A stretch of DNA of 64,000 nucleotides, from positions 7,739,916 to 7,803,915 of the forward strand of contig OY294045.1 of assembly GCA_958510825.1 (NCBI GenBank). Direction: 5' to 3'. How positions within the stretch are numbered: position 1 is the stretch's first letter; every line of letters begins with the position of its first letter. Positions 54,839 to 63,996 of this stretch are shown one piece after another. The position numbers and the translations under genes are program-made. Under the pieces are notes generated by a model that was not told the DNA's origin, searched no databases, and was given only the letters and a program-made list of their open reading frames with translations. The stretch is from Brachypterus glaber (taxonomy: Eukaryota; Arthropoda; Insecta; Coleoptera; Kateretidae).

Positions 54839-55136
54839 CACGTTGCCTGCCATGTGTATGTTGAAGTATTCACGCTAGTTGGGTCCAGTGCGTCACGTGT
54901 ATGATTTTATATACATGCACAATAACTTCGTTACTGTGCGTATATGCTTCAGGAGAATGCTTGGCATGGATTTCCTTTAGCGGGATAGTTGGCCTATCGT
55001 GAAATTACATGGCTATTTTTGTAAAAAATGTCCAGAAGAGGAGGATTTCAAATGAAAACACATATTTAAAAATTATTGAAAAAATTGTTGTGGCCTGTTG
55101 GACCTTTCACCGAAACTGGCCGTGGCAGTTAACGTG
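54839..55136. mobile_element. piggyBac-like MITE, 298 bp between TTAA sites
   Basis: TTAA is at 54835-54838 and 55137-55140. CACGTTGCCTGCCA at the left matches the complement of the right end CACGTTAACTGCCACGGCCA. TTAA duplication is the hallmark of piggyBac-type insertion. It is G+C-richer than its surroundings and non-coding. Confidence 0.75.
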
Positions 55137-55140
55137 TTAA

Positions 55141-55688
55141 GTGAACTTTACTTTTATTACTTTCTCACATTATGGGAAAGTTAATGTTTTTGGTAGTTAT
55201 TACTATTCTGCAACTGTTCAAAATTTATTATTTAAGTTTTTAATACAATACAGTATTAAATTAAGTCAAATTTTTGTAACTTCAACCCATAAATAGTTGT
55301 TTAGTAGCGACTACAATGCTAGCTGGGAATTGCTGTATCTTATTATAATAATAATAATTTTACTTTTATCACCCTTAGTTTACGTTCCGCGTGAAAAATC
55401 ACATAGTATCATGATATATTACCCCACATTCGATTTAAGCTTATTTTAAATGTTTATCGGCATTTTCAGGGCAGCAGGAAAAGCCATATCACCGATCCAA
55501 TGGGCCGTGCTATAAAAATTTACATATCCCAATTTTATGTTATATTACATGCAAATATGTGGGATTTAAGACATAATCCTTATAGTGACAAACCGCTAAG
55601 GATTTAAGCTATCGATTCACTATAGAGATCCTAGATGTTGGAGATCTCTTTGTCAGTATGTAAATTAATAATCGTGTTAATAATATAA
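55141..55688. other. Unassigned stretch
   Basis: Nothing recognised. Confidence 0.4.
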
Positions 55689-56389
55689 AATAGTATATTT
55701 TATAACTAGTATGGAATAGACAATATTTCGCGCGAGCGGAAAGTTTGTTATACGAACCGGCAGGCGAGTATGACGGTCCCGCGAGCGCGGAATGACTATT
55801 TCATACGTGTTATAGACTATACTTTTTCTTCCACTGCAAATATGAAACACTGTATGGCTTTAAACTGCGGACAAGGTTACAAACAATTTTTTTTTTTGAC
55901 TCGACATTGTAAATGCAACAAAACACATATTTTTAAATAAAGCAATTTAGGTTATTTAATAATTTTATCAAATCAGTACTTAAAAAAGATTTTTATTTAA
56001 TTTTAGCACATATTTACAAATTATAATGCAAAAATTGAAGGTTATGTCAGATTGTTGTGACATATATCAGGTTTAAATCTTTAACAATAGATGGAGCAGT
56101 TTTAATTTTTTGAACTAAGATAAAAAACTGGTCAAATATCAAGAAAAACTAATAAACTATGTAATTTTAACGCAAAACTTTAAATTAAATTATTCAATAT
56201 TTCATGGTAAAAAATATATATTTTTGCTAATTTTGCTACAGTTTTCTTTACTTTTATAAACAAGAGATGGTACTACATGTGCTCATTCTAACACTTGATA
56301 TGGAATATTCATACCGTATCTAGAGCTAGAATGGATTCATTCTGTGTTTGAATGGTGTGTGTATATGCTTACATTCTAAAGCAGTCGTA
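55689..56389 (+). repeat. Dispersed repeat family B, copy 3
   Basis: It is collinear with 3501-4207, with the same ends and the same folded first 120 bases (GCGCGAGCGGAAAG). It is 701 bp long. Confidence 0.9.
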
Positions 56390-57129
56390 CAAAAATTTCA
56401 TATGGACACAGGTCAAATATCGTCTTCCAAGAGAGCTGAACTTAATAGAAGATACACTGAGAGAAAAATCTAAAAATAGTACAACCAAACGTTGTTGTAA
56501 CAAGTTTGAGGTATATATACCATTTTTGCGATTATCATAAAACATTATAATGTTATATTAAACACACTATTAAAACTGTAGATTCATATTATTTAATAAT
56601 ACAACAACGTTGTTGTCACTATACTAGTTACATATGATTAATAAAGATGGCGACAATCAGCTGATTTTAATAAATGTTTTACCAAAATATTAAAAGTATG
56701 CATTTTTAGCTAAAAATTTTAGGTGCATAAGTATACTCAACGATAAGCATGTACATGTACATGTAATTATATGAGATATGTATTTTCTATGTGCACATAA
56801 ATGAGTTTAAAATATATCACATAACATCCACATCACAGCTCGTCAAACGTAGGAGTTTTTAAATATGGACACGCCCCCCAAACCACGCGGCTAAATTCAC
56901 CAGTTGTTAGAGGTACGCGTACCGCCTATCTTTCTTCCTTCGAATACTTTCTCTTTCTTTCTTGTACGCAGCATCACATTTCCTCTTCTCTTCCTACCAG
57001 GCTCTGCTAGCCTCTCAGCGCGACAAAGAAAAACCTGATCGGTTAACAGTTTGTTGTTGTAAATCAAACAACTGCACTCGTTTGTAAATACCGAACACGT
57101 TTACTTTTTTGTTGTTGTATTGTTCAATA
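56390..57129. other. Unassigned stretch with a G+C-richer, pyrimidine-rich patch
   Basis: ACAACAACGTTGTTGT (56603-56618) is a palindrome, and CAAACGTTGTTGTAAC lies upstream. From 56865 to 57060 the sequence is unusually G+C-rich for the window (CACGCCCCCCAAACCACGCG, GGTACGCGTACC) and then pyrimidine-rich (TTTCTTCCTTCGAATACTTT CTCTTTC). It might be a promoter with a 5' UTR, but no exon is recognised next to it. Confidence 0.35.
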
Positions 57130-57337
57130 TACAGGTTGTCCAGTAAATCATGTCATTAATGTTAAGAGGTGATTCTACATAAATAAAAACAGAATTTTTT
57201 AGCCACTTTCCCTTTGAAAGCTTAGCTCCCTTACGACGACGTATTTTTAGACCAATGTTTATAGAAACTTTTTTTCATATTTTCCTATGTAGAATCACCC
57301 CTTAAAATTAATGAGATCATTTACTGGATATCCTGTA
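57130..57337. mobile_element. TACAGGGTG-group element, 208 bp internal-deletion form
   Basis: TACAGGTTGTCCAGTAAATC and the complement of the right end TACAGGATATCCAGTAAATG match. The shared AAGAGGTGATTCTAC block follows, along with AGCTCCCTTACGACG. It seems to keep only the terminal parts of the longer members. Confidence 0.85.
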
Positions 57338-57420
57338 TTGTGGTTGGCGCATATACAACTATTTATTGTTGTATCAATTTGAAATAAATAAATGTTATAT
57401 AACTCGAGAATCAAAAAACC

Positions 57421-57946
57421 TTTTTTCTATTTTGCTACTTTTATAAGCTCATAATCACACTCATTTTGCGTGTTCTTATAGGCCCATAAGAGGTCTGTAC
57501 TTTTTGTTCTTTTGGGTTGGCAACAGACCTGGCCTATCGCTTGACGTTTTCCGTGCAAATGTCAATGTCGCTTTAAAGTTGAATTTTCTACAAAATTTTG
57601 TGTTTAGGTTATTTTTACCATGTTAAAATTGTGGCTTGGTTATTGCAGTAAAAAAGAGAAGAAATTACTATAAAATATATTAAAATATCATTTGTTCTTA
57701 GAATTTTAAATATGGTGTAAACTGTAATGCCAATCCAAAACAAAAATCCTTAAATCAGTTATCAATTTAAATGTAAGTTTTTTTAAATTTTAGAGCAAAA
57801 TAGAAAAAATTGTATAAAGCACTCGTTTCATAACACGTTTTTAGCGCACTAGTACTTTAGAAAACTCGCCGCAAGCGGCTCGTTTTTTAAATTTGTACTC
57901 GTGCGCTAAAAAGGTATGTTATGAAACTAGTACTTTAATATACTAC
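57421..57946 (+). repeat. Dispersed repeat family C, copy 3 (with hairpin end)
   Basis: It is collinear with 28833-29358. The final hairpin (CTCGTTTCATAACACGTTTT TAGCGCAC with GTGCGCTAAAAAGGTATGTT ATGAAAC) is longest here. Confidence 0.9.
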
Positions 57947-57969
57947 TAAATGAGGGATTATTTAACATA

Positions 57970-58112
57970 TATGACCCTACCTAAAGAAATCCGCTTGGTG
58001 TGTCAAAAAAAAATCTTTCAAACTATTATGTAGAAAAGTTTTTTACATAACAATCCGAAAGGAAAAAAATTAAATTTGACACACTAACCGGGTTTCTTTT
58101 CGCAGGGTCACA
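57970..58112. mobile_element. MITE family M1, copy 2
   Basis: TATGACCCTACCTAAAGAAA and TTGGTGTGTCAAA pair with TTTGACACACTAACCGGGTT TCTTTTCGCAGGGTCACA. TA flanks both ends. It is the relative of 31424-31560. Confidence 0.85.
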
Positions 58113-58508
58113 TATATCGCATTTAAAATGAAAAAAAAAATAATGATAAGAAGCTAATTTTTCAGAGTGAAGCAGCACGAATTTTTTCTGTAATTTTCAC
58201 AAATTTTTTTGGACAAACGGACGCACAAAACTGTCAGCAAACATACAAGATCTCTATTTCACGCTCCCGTGCGATGAATGGCAAATGATTGTCACTGAAA
58301 AGAAGCCAAATGTCACTAGATCAGAAGCGAGTTTTCTCTAATGCTCCCCAGAGGATGCTCCTATAGTACGTGTTTTTTCCTGCTGTTATCACACGCATAC
58401 AGTTCCTTATATGGTAAAAATAATAATGAAGAAAAATGTAAATAAAAATTTCCAAAAAAATATATATACAGGGTGTTCCAGCTAAGATAGATCGATAGAT
58501 AATAAGAA
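58113..58508. other. Unassigned stretch with a solo TACAGGGTG end
   Basis: TACAGGGTGTTCCAGCTAAG at 58468 looks like a lone terminus of the TACAGGGTG group. The patch 58250-58380 is less A/T-rich (CACGCTCCCGTGCGATGAAT) and unexplained. Confidence 0.4.
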
Positions 58509-58813
58509 AATTACCAGCTTTATTTTAAATAGATAAACTTAATAATAACCCCCGCGTGGCTTTTACTTTATTGAGTGGATAATTATTTATTTTACCCACA
58601 AAACTGTCACTTGGCAAATTATTTTCTTGTAAATGTCATTAATTTTTTTAATAAAAATATGAATACCTAAGCTATTTATTGGATAAAACCTTGTATGGCA
58701 CTCATGGGTAAACCGATATTGCCCTCTCGAAAATTAACCTGCGAGGCGTCAGCCAAGCCAATTTTCTCATGGGCGATATCTTACTTTACCCACTAGTACC
58801 ATAAATAACTATT
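58509..58813 (+). repeat. Dispersed repeat family E, copy 2
   Basis: It is the reverse complement of 36199-36498. It has AAGCCAAT duplicated (CAGCCAAGCCAATTTTC) where copy 1 has CAGCCAATTTTC. Confidence 0.9.
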
Positions 58814-58838
58814 ATTAAGAATTTGATGAATCTAAAAT

Positions 58839-59104
58839 GTTTGTTTGTTTGTTTGTTTTTAACCTCGTACTATTCTACTTAATTAAGCATCCCCTAAGTC
58901 CAGGACTTGTGTGGGCTAGTAGTAGAGGGAACCACCGGCTTTAATTGACTTTCGAACCAATATATCTAGGGAGTACGCCTTCGCCAAATTTCAATTATTA
59001 ATTAACTGAAAAAGGCAATCGGCGCCAGTGAGGTTTGAACTCACGATCATTAGATCAGTGTCAGGCTATATCGATGGCATTGACCGCTGAGCTAAATCTC
59101 CCAT
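58839..59104 (-). mobile_element. tRNA-headed SINE, copy 4 (head type 2)
   Basis: The body matches the other copies (GTACGAGGTTAAA end, CTTAGGGGATGCTTAATTAA, AAGCCGGTGGTTCCCTCTAC, GGCGAAGGCGTAC, TTTTTCAGTTAATTAA). The head is different: ATGGGAGATTTAGCTCAGCG GTCAATGCC with box A TAGCTCAGCGG, and box B GAGTTCAAACCTC. The tail is a CAAA/AAAC repeat (58839-58860) instead of TGTAA. It is immediately followed by a 5'-shortened family C copy. Confidence 0.9.
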
Positions 59105-59503
59105 TGCGTGTTCTTATAGGCCCATAAGAGGTCTGTACTTTTTGTTCTTTTGGGTTGGCAACAGACTTGGCCTATCGCTTGACGTTTTCCGTGCAAATGT
59201 CAATGTCGCTTTAAAGTTGAATTTCCTACAAAATTTTGTGTTTAGGTTATTTTTACCATGTTAAAATTGTGGCTTGGTTATTGCAGTAAAAAAGAGAAGA
59301 AATGACTATAAAATATATTAAAATATCATTTGTTCTTAGAATTTTAAATATGGTGTAAACTGTAATGCCAATCCAAAACAAAAATCCTTAAATCAGTTAT
59401 CAATTTAAATGTAAGTTTTTTTTAAATTTTAGAGCAAAATAGAAAAAATTGTATAAAGCACTCGTTTCATAAAACGTTTTTAGCGCACTAGTACTTTAGA
59501 AGC
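59105..59503 (+). repeat. Dispersed repeat family C, copy 4, shortened at both ends
   Basis: It begins at GCGTGTTCTTATAGGCCCAT, lacking the first 55 bases, and stops at CACTAGTACTTTAGAA, lacking the second half of the hairpin. It abuts the SINE head directly. Confidence 0.85.
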
Positions 59504-59938
59504 TGGCTAATATTACTTTTAAATACCCAGAGGTATGTAGTTCACGTGGAACAGCCCTTATCTTATACATTGTCGGCCGTTACTAAAAAAAGGACTTTTC
59601 AAACTTTTAATTTCTTTCACTTTCTTCCCATATAGTAAAACTGGAAACTTTTCCAAACTATAACAATAAAATCGCCATTAAACACACAACTGATCCCAGA
59701 ACTAACAAATAACTGTCCAATCGTTTTAACATTGAATAAAGTTTAAAATGAGTTTTGTAGAATATAAAAGTTGGATCCATTCACTAATCATCATCGTAAT
59801 AACCATCATTATTTTCTGATCTTTTAAGGTCACTTTAGCCAATTTTAAGTTTTAAGTTTTAGGAAATTGCCAATCGCCTTTCAGATGTTAAAGAATCCAC
59901 CAGTTACAAACGGTTTTAAACAGTTTTAAACATTTTTT
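59504..59938. other. Unassigned stretch
   Basis: Nothing recognised. Confidence 0.4.
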
Positions 59939-60178
59939 AATAGTATTGGATGGTAGATGGCTGAATTAGGGTTATTTATATTAAAAAACGTTTTTTTACT
60001 AAAACTGCCGACGTTTCGTTGGCTTTATTCCAACTTCTTCAAAAGGCACAAGTAAGTTACGTTTTCTTCGTTGAAGAAGTTGGAATAAAGCCAACGAAAC
60101 GTCGGCAGTTTTATTTAAAAAAAACGTTTTTTATTATAAATAACCCTAATCCAGCCATCTACTATCTAATATTATTGT
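59939..60178. mobile_element. 240-bp palindrome carrying hammerhead-like motifs
   Basis: ATTGGATGGTAGATGGCTGA ATTAGGGTTATTTAT and AAACTGCCGACGTTTCGTTG GCTTTATTCCAACTTCTTCAA are repeated inverted at the right. The inner arms (about 40 bp) are perfect. The 101-codon frame at 60019-60324 starts in this palindrome and is not a gene. Confidence 0.85.
60069..60107 (+). ncRNA. Hammerhead-like motif in the 60-kb palindrome
   Basis: TTGAAGA is followed by a 5-bp stem GTTGG-loop-CCAAC and GAAACGTCGG. The layout is that of 35625-35663, with T in place of the first core C. The minus-strand copy is at 60007-60044, where GTGCC upstream could pair with GGCA downstream as stem I. The core substitution makes activity doubtful. 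Confidence 0.4.
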
Positions 60179-60296
60179 TGGGTTACCAAACCAAGCTTAA
60201 ATTTTTTAATAGTGTTGAACAGTTTTTAACTAAACAAATATTTGGAGAGCTGGTGACTGTTTTCATAAAGTTATTTTTTCCTGGCTGTATTTCGAC

Positions 60297-60576
60297 ACTC
60301 CCTTCCAACAAGGATGTAACTTAAGTTGGGCCCATTTTTAGTTATAGGTAAATGCCTTAAAAAAAGATACATATGGTGGTACTACTCAGATTTCTCCATA
60401 GGCCATTTTAACCAAAAGTTTACCTTAAAACACTAAAGTAAGAAATTCTAAACTTGAATATTATCAGAAACAAACAATAAATAAAAAATAAATACTTATA
60501 CAGTTAAATAGGGAATTTTATAAGCTTTTAAATGATGTATCACGTGGCTACCTTTTCCACTTTAATTATTTGCCCA
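60297..60576 (+). repeat. Dispersed repeat family A, copy 2
   Basis: It is the reverse complement of 1-272. Both share the row of landmarks from CAAGGATGTAACTTAAG to CCTTTTCCACTTTAATTATT. Confidence 0.85.
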
Positions 60577-60654
60577 CTCTTAAATAAAAAAAAATGTTGG
60601 CTAAGTATTTATTTTTTTATTAGTTACTTATAAAACTGGTTCAAATAAGCTTTA

Positions 60655-60695
60655 AGCTTGTGCTAGGGGCTCCCCATTTTTTTTATATCTATAAG
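60655..60695 (-). repeat. Fragment shared with 14755-14800
   Basis: AAGCTTGTGCTAGGGGCTCC CCATTTT resembles CATGTGCTAGGGGCTCTCCATTAATTTT. It is probably the same retroelement 3' region. Confidence 0.5.
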
Positions 60696-61170
60696 CATGT
60701 AAAATTTTATCGTTGCAGGCGATTTAGCCCAAAATACGATACCCTCCTTTATAAAAATAAATTTTAAACTTTACACGGTTAACCATCTGCTAATTTTTTC
60801 TTTTTTTTTGCTTATTTTAAACTAGTTGGGACTAACGTATTTATATAATCCAGGTGTACGTTAAGTTTATGTAAATTTTCATTAGTATAACATCTTAACC
60901 GAATCGCTCAAACTTTGGTACAAATATTATTATTTGAATGTGAAATAGAGAGTTGATTATTTAAAACCTAAAACTTGACTGGATCACGAAAATTATATTT
61001 AAGAGAATATAATTCATACTATAATCGACCAATAGAAATGAAGAATTTACCTAGTTACTAGATCTGTCACAGCGACAATAAAAAACAAAAGATTTTATCA
61101 CTTTATTGACTCCGTTTCCAAGGTGTTCTTTAGTAGTCAAAACTAGCGTCATATATGCATAAGGTGTTTT
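60696..61170. other. Unassigned stretch
   Basis: Nothing recognised. Confidence 0.4.
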
Positions 61171-61178
61171 TTACTATA

Positions 61179-61310
61179 CTGCTCTACTACGCTAGAAAGC
61201 AGTAACTCCATTTGTCGCTTAGCAGCGTTTTTAAAATATTACATCAAAGTTGACGTGAAAACGTTGCTATGCGACAAATGGAGTTACTGCTTTCTAGCGT
61301 AGTAGGGCAG
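61179..61310. mobile_element. 132-bp palindromic MITE (family M2), copy 2
   Basis: CTGCTCTACTACGCTAGAAA GCAGTAACTCCATTTGTCGC is inverted as GCGACAAATGGAGTTACTGC TTTCTAGCGTAGTAGGGCAG. TATA is at 61175-61178 and 61311-61314. The centre has AGCAGCGTTTT...AAAACGTTGCT. Confidence 0.92.
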
Positions 61311-61420
61311 TATAACTCTTTAAATAATAATATATATGAGCAAAAATTGTTGGTTAAATATTAAAACCAACAAACCAGAGGCTGAGCTGATTAAATTGAC
61401 ACCGAAAAATACAACATTGG

Positions 61421-61446
61421 GAGCGTTGAAGTATTACGTAACGCAA
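61421..61446 (+). mobile_element. Solo end of the PIF/Harbinger-like MITE family
   Basis: GGGAGCGTTGAAGTATTACG TAACGC matches the terminus of 38189-38634 and 38888-39028. No second end was found downstream. Confidence 0.65.
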
Positions 61447-61526
61447 AATTACTCTACAGTCCTGTATAAACGAAACAGTTCAAACATTATTATGCCCCTG
61501 TGTAATTCAGGCGCAAAGTATAAGGT

Positions 61527-61679
61527 TCACATCAAAACGCATTTTGTCCACAAAACATTCCCTTGCTGTACCAAATTGGTATCCCTTCTTGTGCGGTGGG
61601 GAGTGACATTATCGTCCATAAAAATGAAAGTATCTCCAATTTCGTTCCGCAATGGAAGGACGATTGGTTGAATAATGTT
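61527..61679 (-). pseudogene. Tc1/mariner transposase remnant (second catalytic Asp region)
   Basis: On the minus strand a 50-codon frame reads NIIQPIVLPLRNEIGDTFIF then MDDNVTPHRTRRDTN. The string FMDDNxxPH is the second-Asp block of the DDE domain of IS630/Tc1/mariner transposases, where the usual form is FxQDNAxxH or FMDDNAxPH. A TAA at 61680-61682 lies upstream in frame, and after about QQGN the similarity is lost. The third catalytic residue and the N-terminal DNA-binding domain are absent. The 111-codon plus-strand frame at 61336-61671 is the antisense shadow plus a MITE end. Confidence 0.8.
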
Positions 61680-61930
61680 TTAGACGTGAATGTTTTGCTT
61701 AAGAATAGAGGAAATACTGGTTATTGACATCTTGGTTTCTCACATTTTCTAAAGACTTTATAGACAATAAAAATTAATTAATCCATTTTTTTTTAATTTT
61801 ATTCCATGAAAATAACCTTACATGTGATAAAGCATTTCCATAAATCACAGAATTGAACCCATTTATTTGTTAGAATAATTTTTGTTTACATTTCAAATTA
61901 GTTGAGGGCCAAGAATTTTGGCGATATGTG
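61680..61930. other. Short unassigned stretch
   Basis: Part of the segment just upstream (minus-strand sense) of the transposase remnant may be more of that gene, too decayed to read. Confidence 0.35.
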
Positions 61931-62198
61931 TATATAGCAACGAACTAATAACTTTGCTCTCTAGAATACGCATACCTTTAATATAAATTATCGCCAACAT
62001 CTCGGTTTGTTTGTAAACAAATAGTAGGTATATTCAGGCCTGAACAATAACAATTACCAGTAACTGTTATTGTTGTCTTTGTTAGAACAAAGCTGTGCGA
62101 GTAAGACAGAGGAATGTATATGTTGGCTACGTTTTTGTCAGTTTTTACGAATGAGATGCCTATTCTAGAGAGAAGAGTTATTAGTTCGTTGATATATA
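61931..62198. mobile_element. Foldback element, about 268 bp
   Basis: TATATAGCAACGAACTAATA ACTTTGCTCTCTAGAATACGCAT is inverted as ATGCCTATTCTAGAGAGAAG AGTTATTAGTTCGTTGATATATA. A small hairpin in the centre (ACAATAACAATTACCAGTAA CTGTTATTGT) forms the loop. Confidence 0.8.
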
Positions 62199-62581
62199 TG
62201 CAGTTTAAAAGTAAGATGTGCTATACCATTTTTAAAAATAACCCTGTATATTTACGTATGTGATTAGGTTTATTATTAAGTTTATATTGTGAGAATAATA
62301 TATCAAAGTTGGCATTGTATAAAATAAAAATACAAGACTAACGTTGATATTTATGTTGTCAGCCTTTTTCTAATAAATTGAGATTAATGTTTGGTCTGAT
62401 TTTTCAGGTTAGAACAATATATAAAAATATAGATTGTAATATTTTTCAGCTAAAAGTTGATAGATACAAACATCTATAATAATAAGTTATCATTTAGTTT
62501 TAAACCAAAGTAAAGTAAAATAAAGTGTCGAATTTTTCTTTAAATGGGATAGTTTAAACTCTATTTTAAAATATATTACTT
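62199..62581. other. Unassigned stretch with a solo inverted CCCTGTA end
   Basis: AAAAATAACCCTGTATA near 62238-62250 looks like a lone right end of the TACAGGG group. Otherwise nothing was recognised. Confidence 0.35.
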
Positions 62582-62646
62582 CAGCACTTAGTGCTACTAA
62601 GAGTGCCGATGTACTGAAATCTTCGCCGAAAAGTCAAAATCTTTGA
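62582..62646 (+). repeat. Copy of the left end of the 16.46-kb element
   Basis: AGCACTTAGTGCTACTAAGA GTGCCGATGT and TTCGCCGAAAAGTCAAAATC TTTG match 16464-16528. Confidence 0.8.
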
Positions 62647-62694
62647 CCACGTTTTTTTCACATTTCTCGACGTTTTCGACCATTCTGAGTCGAA

Positions 62695-63503
62695 ATACAT
62701 TCTAATGGAAGTGGCATATATACCGCGCATGCACGCTGGTTTTTACTGCGGTAAAATCGCTAAACTAGTTTAAAAACGATTCGCTCACCGCAGTAATGAG
62801 AAGAATCTAGCGCATGCGCACTGGTTTGCTTATTTTTGTTTTGACGGATGTCAAAAGTGGCTTCCGTTTAGGCAGTTGTAATTTTATAAAATAGTTTAAT
62901 TTGAGTGGGGTTACGGTGCGCATCAGGTCCACAAAAATGAACGATATTTTTGCACTGATTTCTGGTTTTATGACTAAAACTTACTGTCTTGAATATAATT
63001 AGGTGCGGAAAATCCAGTTTTTTTGTTAGAATATATTGCAAAAGATTGTTAAAATACTCACGAATTTCTGATTGATATTTTTAATGGGGGCGTTGGTTTA
63101 CGTTAACAATGGTTTGGTTTGGTTTGGTAGTTTGCTGGTTTGGTGTTTTTTTTTTAATGGGATGCGTTGGTTTACGTTAATAATGGTTTGGTAGTTTGCT
63201 GGTTTGGTGTTTTTTTTTAATGGGAGGTATTTTTCAGATACGATATAATCAGTGCGCATGCGCTAGATTCTTCTCATTACTGCGGTGAGTGAATCGTATC
63301 TATACAGCGTTTTTGTTATGCGTCTGGACGCTGCGTTCAAACACAGTACTTCTTTTAAACTGAGTAGAGATTTTACCGCAGTAAAAACGCAGCGTGCGTG
63401 CGCAGTGTATATGCCACTTCCATTAAAATGTATTAAAGAACTACTGCGACTGGGCGCTGCGTCTAGATGCATAACAAAAACGCTGTATAGATGCCGTACC
63501 TTA
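62695..63503. mobile_element. Complex G+C-rich foldback with three sets of inverted repeats
   Basis: Pair 1: AATACATTCTAATGGAAGTG GCATATA and TTTTTACTGCGGTAAAATC (62695-62757) with 63369-63434. Pair 2: CGATTCGCTCACCGCAGTAA TGAGAAGAATCTAGCGCATG CGCACTG (62778-62823) with 63250-63296. Pair 3: CTATACAGCGTTTTTGTTAT GC and CGCTGCGT (63297-63340) with 63455-63503. Pairs 1 and 2 nest as one element; pair 3 overlaps its right arm and goes beyond it. GTTTGGT/TTTTTTTTAATGGG units repeat at 63100-63230. The 88- and 120-codon frames here are shadows of the palindromes. Confidence 0.7.
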
Positions 63504-63756
63504 AGACTATTGATAAAACTTGCCACCAAGGGTTACTGTATACTCCAATTGCGAAATTCTGTAAGTATGCCAACTCTTTTTACTATTGTGGTTGCATTAA
63601 TTACTTACTTGCATTACTACTGTGAAGGGGAAATAGTACAAATATAGAAAAAAAATTTATTATGCAAAAACGAATAATTCGTTTTATGTTTAAATCACGC
63701 ATAAATGAATCTTGCAAGCCCGTTTTTACTGAAAATTGCATAATGACACTTTATAG
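63504..63756. other. Unassigned stretch before the LINE C-terminus
   Basis: It may be decayed upstream coding sequence of the LINE below, but no frame can be followed. Confidence 0.35.
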
Positions 63757-63996
63757 TATATATTTCAGTGTATACTACATGTAAAAAGGAACATTGGTGA
63801 TTTATCTACTTTTGGTGATGTAAACAATTACAGTGCCAGGAGTGGGAACTTACTATATGTCCCTGCTTACAATTATGTTCAAGTTAGAAATGAGCCAACT
63901 ATGACATCCATTAAACTGTTTAACAAACTTCCAGTGTGTCTAAGAAACATAGACGGCTTCAAACGATTTAAATCCGATGCAAAAAAACTTTTTTAA
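63757..63996 (+). pseudogene. C-terminus of a Jockey-like LINE ORF2
   Basis: After a TAG at 63754-63756 the frame reads to a TAA at 63994-63996. It includes NNYSARSGNLLYVPAYNYVQ and TSIKLFNKLPVCLRNIDGFK RFKSDAKKLFF. The order HxYxTR..., LPxxR, G(I/S)KxxNxLP, F(K)xxLKxxL is the usual end of Jockey-type ORF2 proteins after the reverse transcriptase. A disrupted N-terminal part and the window edge prevent further reading. It is a different copy from 36546-37195 and not closely similar to it in protein sequence. Confidence 0.75.

Noticed and set aside
59030..59104. Possible functional tRNA gene with TAGCTCAGCGG
   Set aside because: It is joined to the SINE body at GGCGCCGATTGCC and lacks a proper acceptor stem, so it is a SINE head.
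60019..60324. 101-codon frame near the hammerhead-like palindrome
   Set aside because: Its first 40 codons are the palindrome and the rest has no similarity; no conservation is evident.
61336..61671. 111-codon plus-strand frame
   Set aside because: It combines a PIF/Harbinger-like MITE end with the antisense of a Tc1/mariner transposase remnant.
63285..63647. 120-codon frame and the overlapping 88-codon minus frame
   Set aside because: Both translate the arms of the palindrome at 62.7-63.5 kb and mirror each other.
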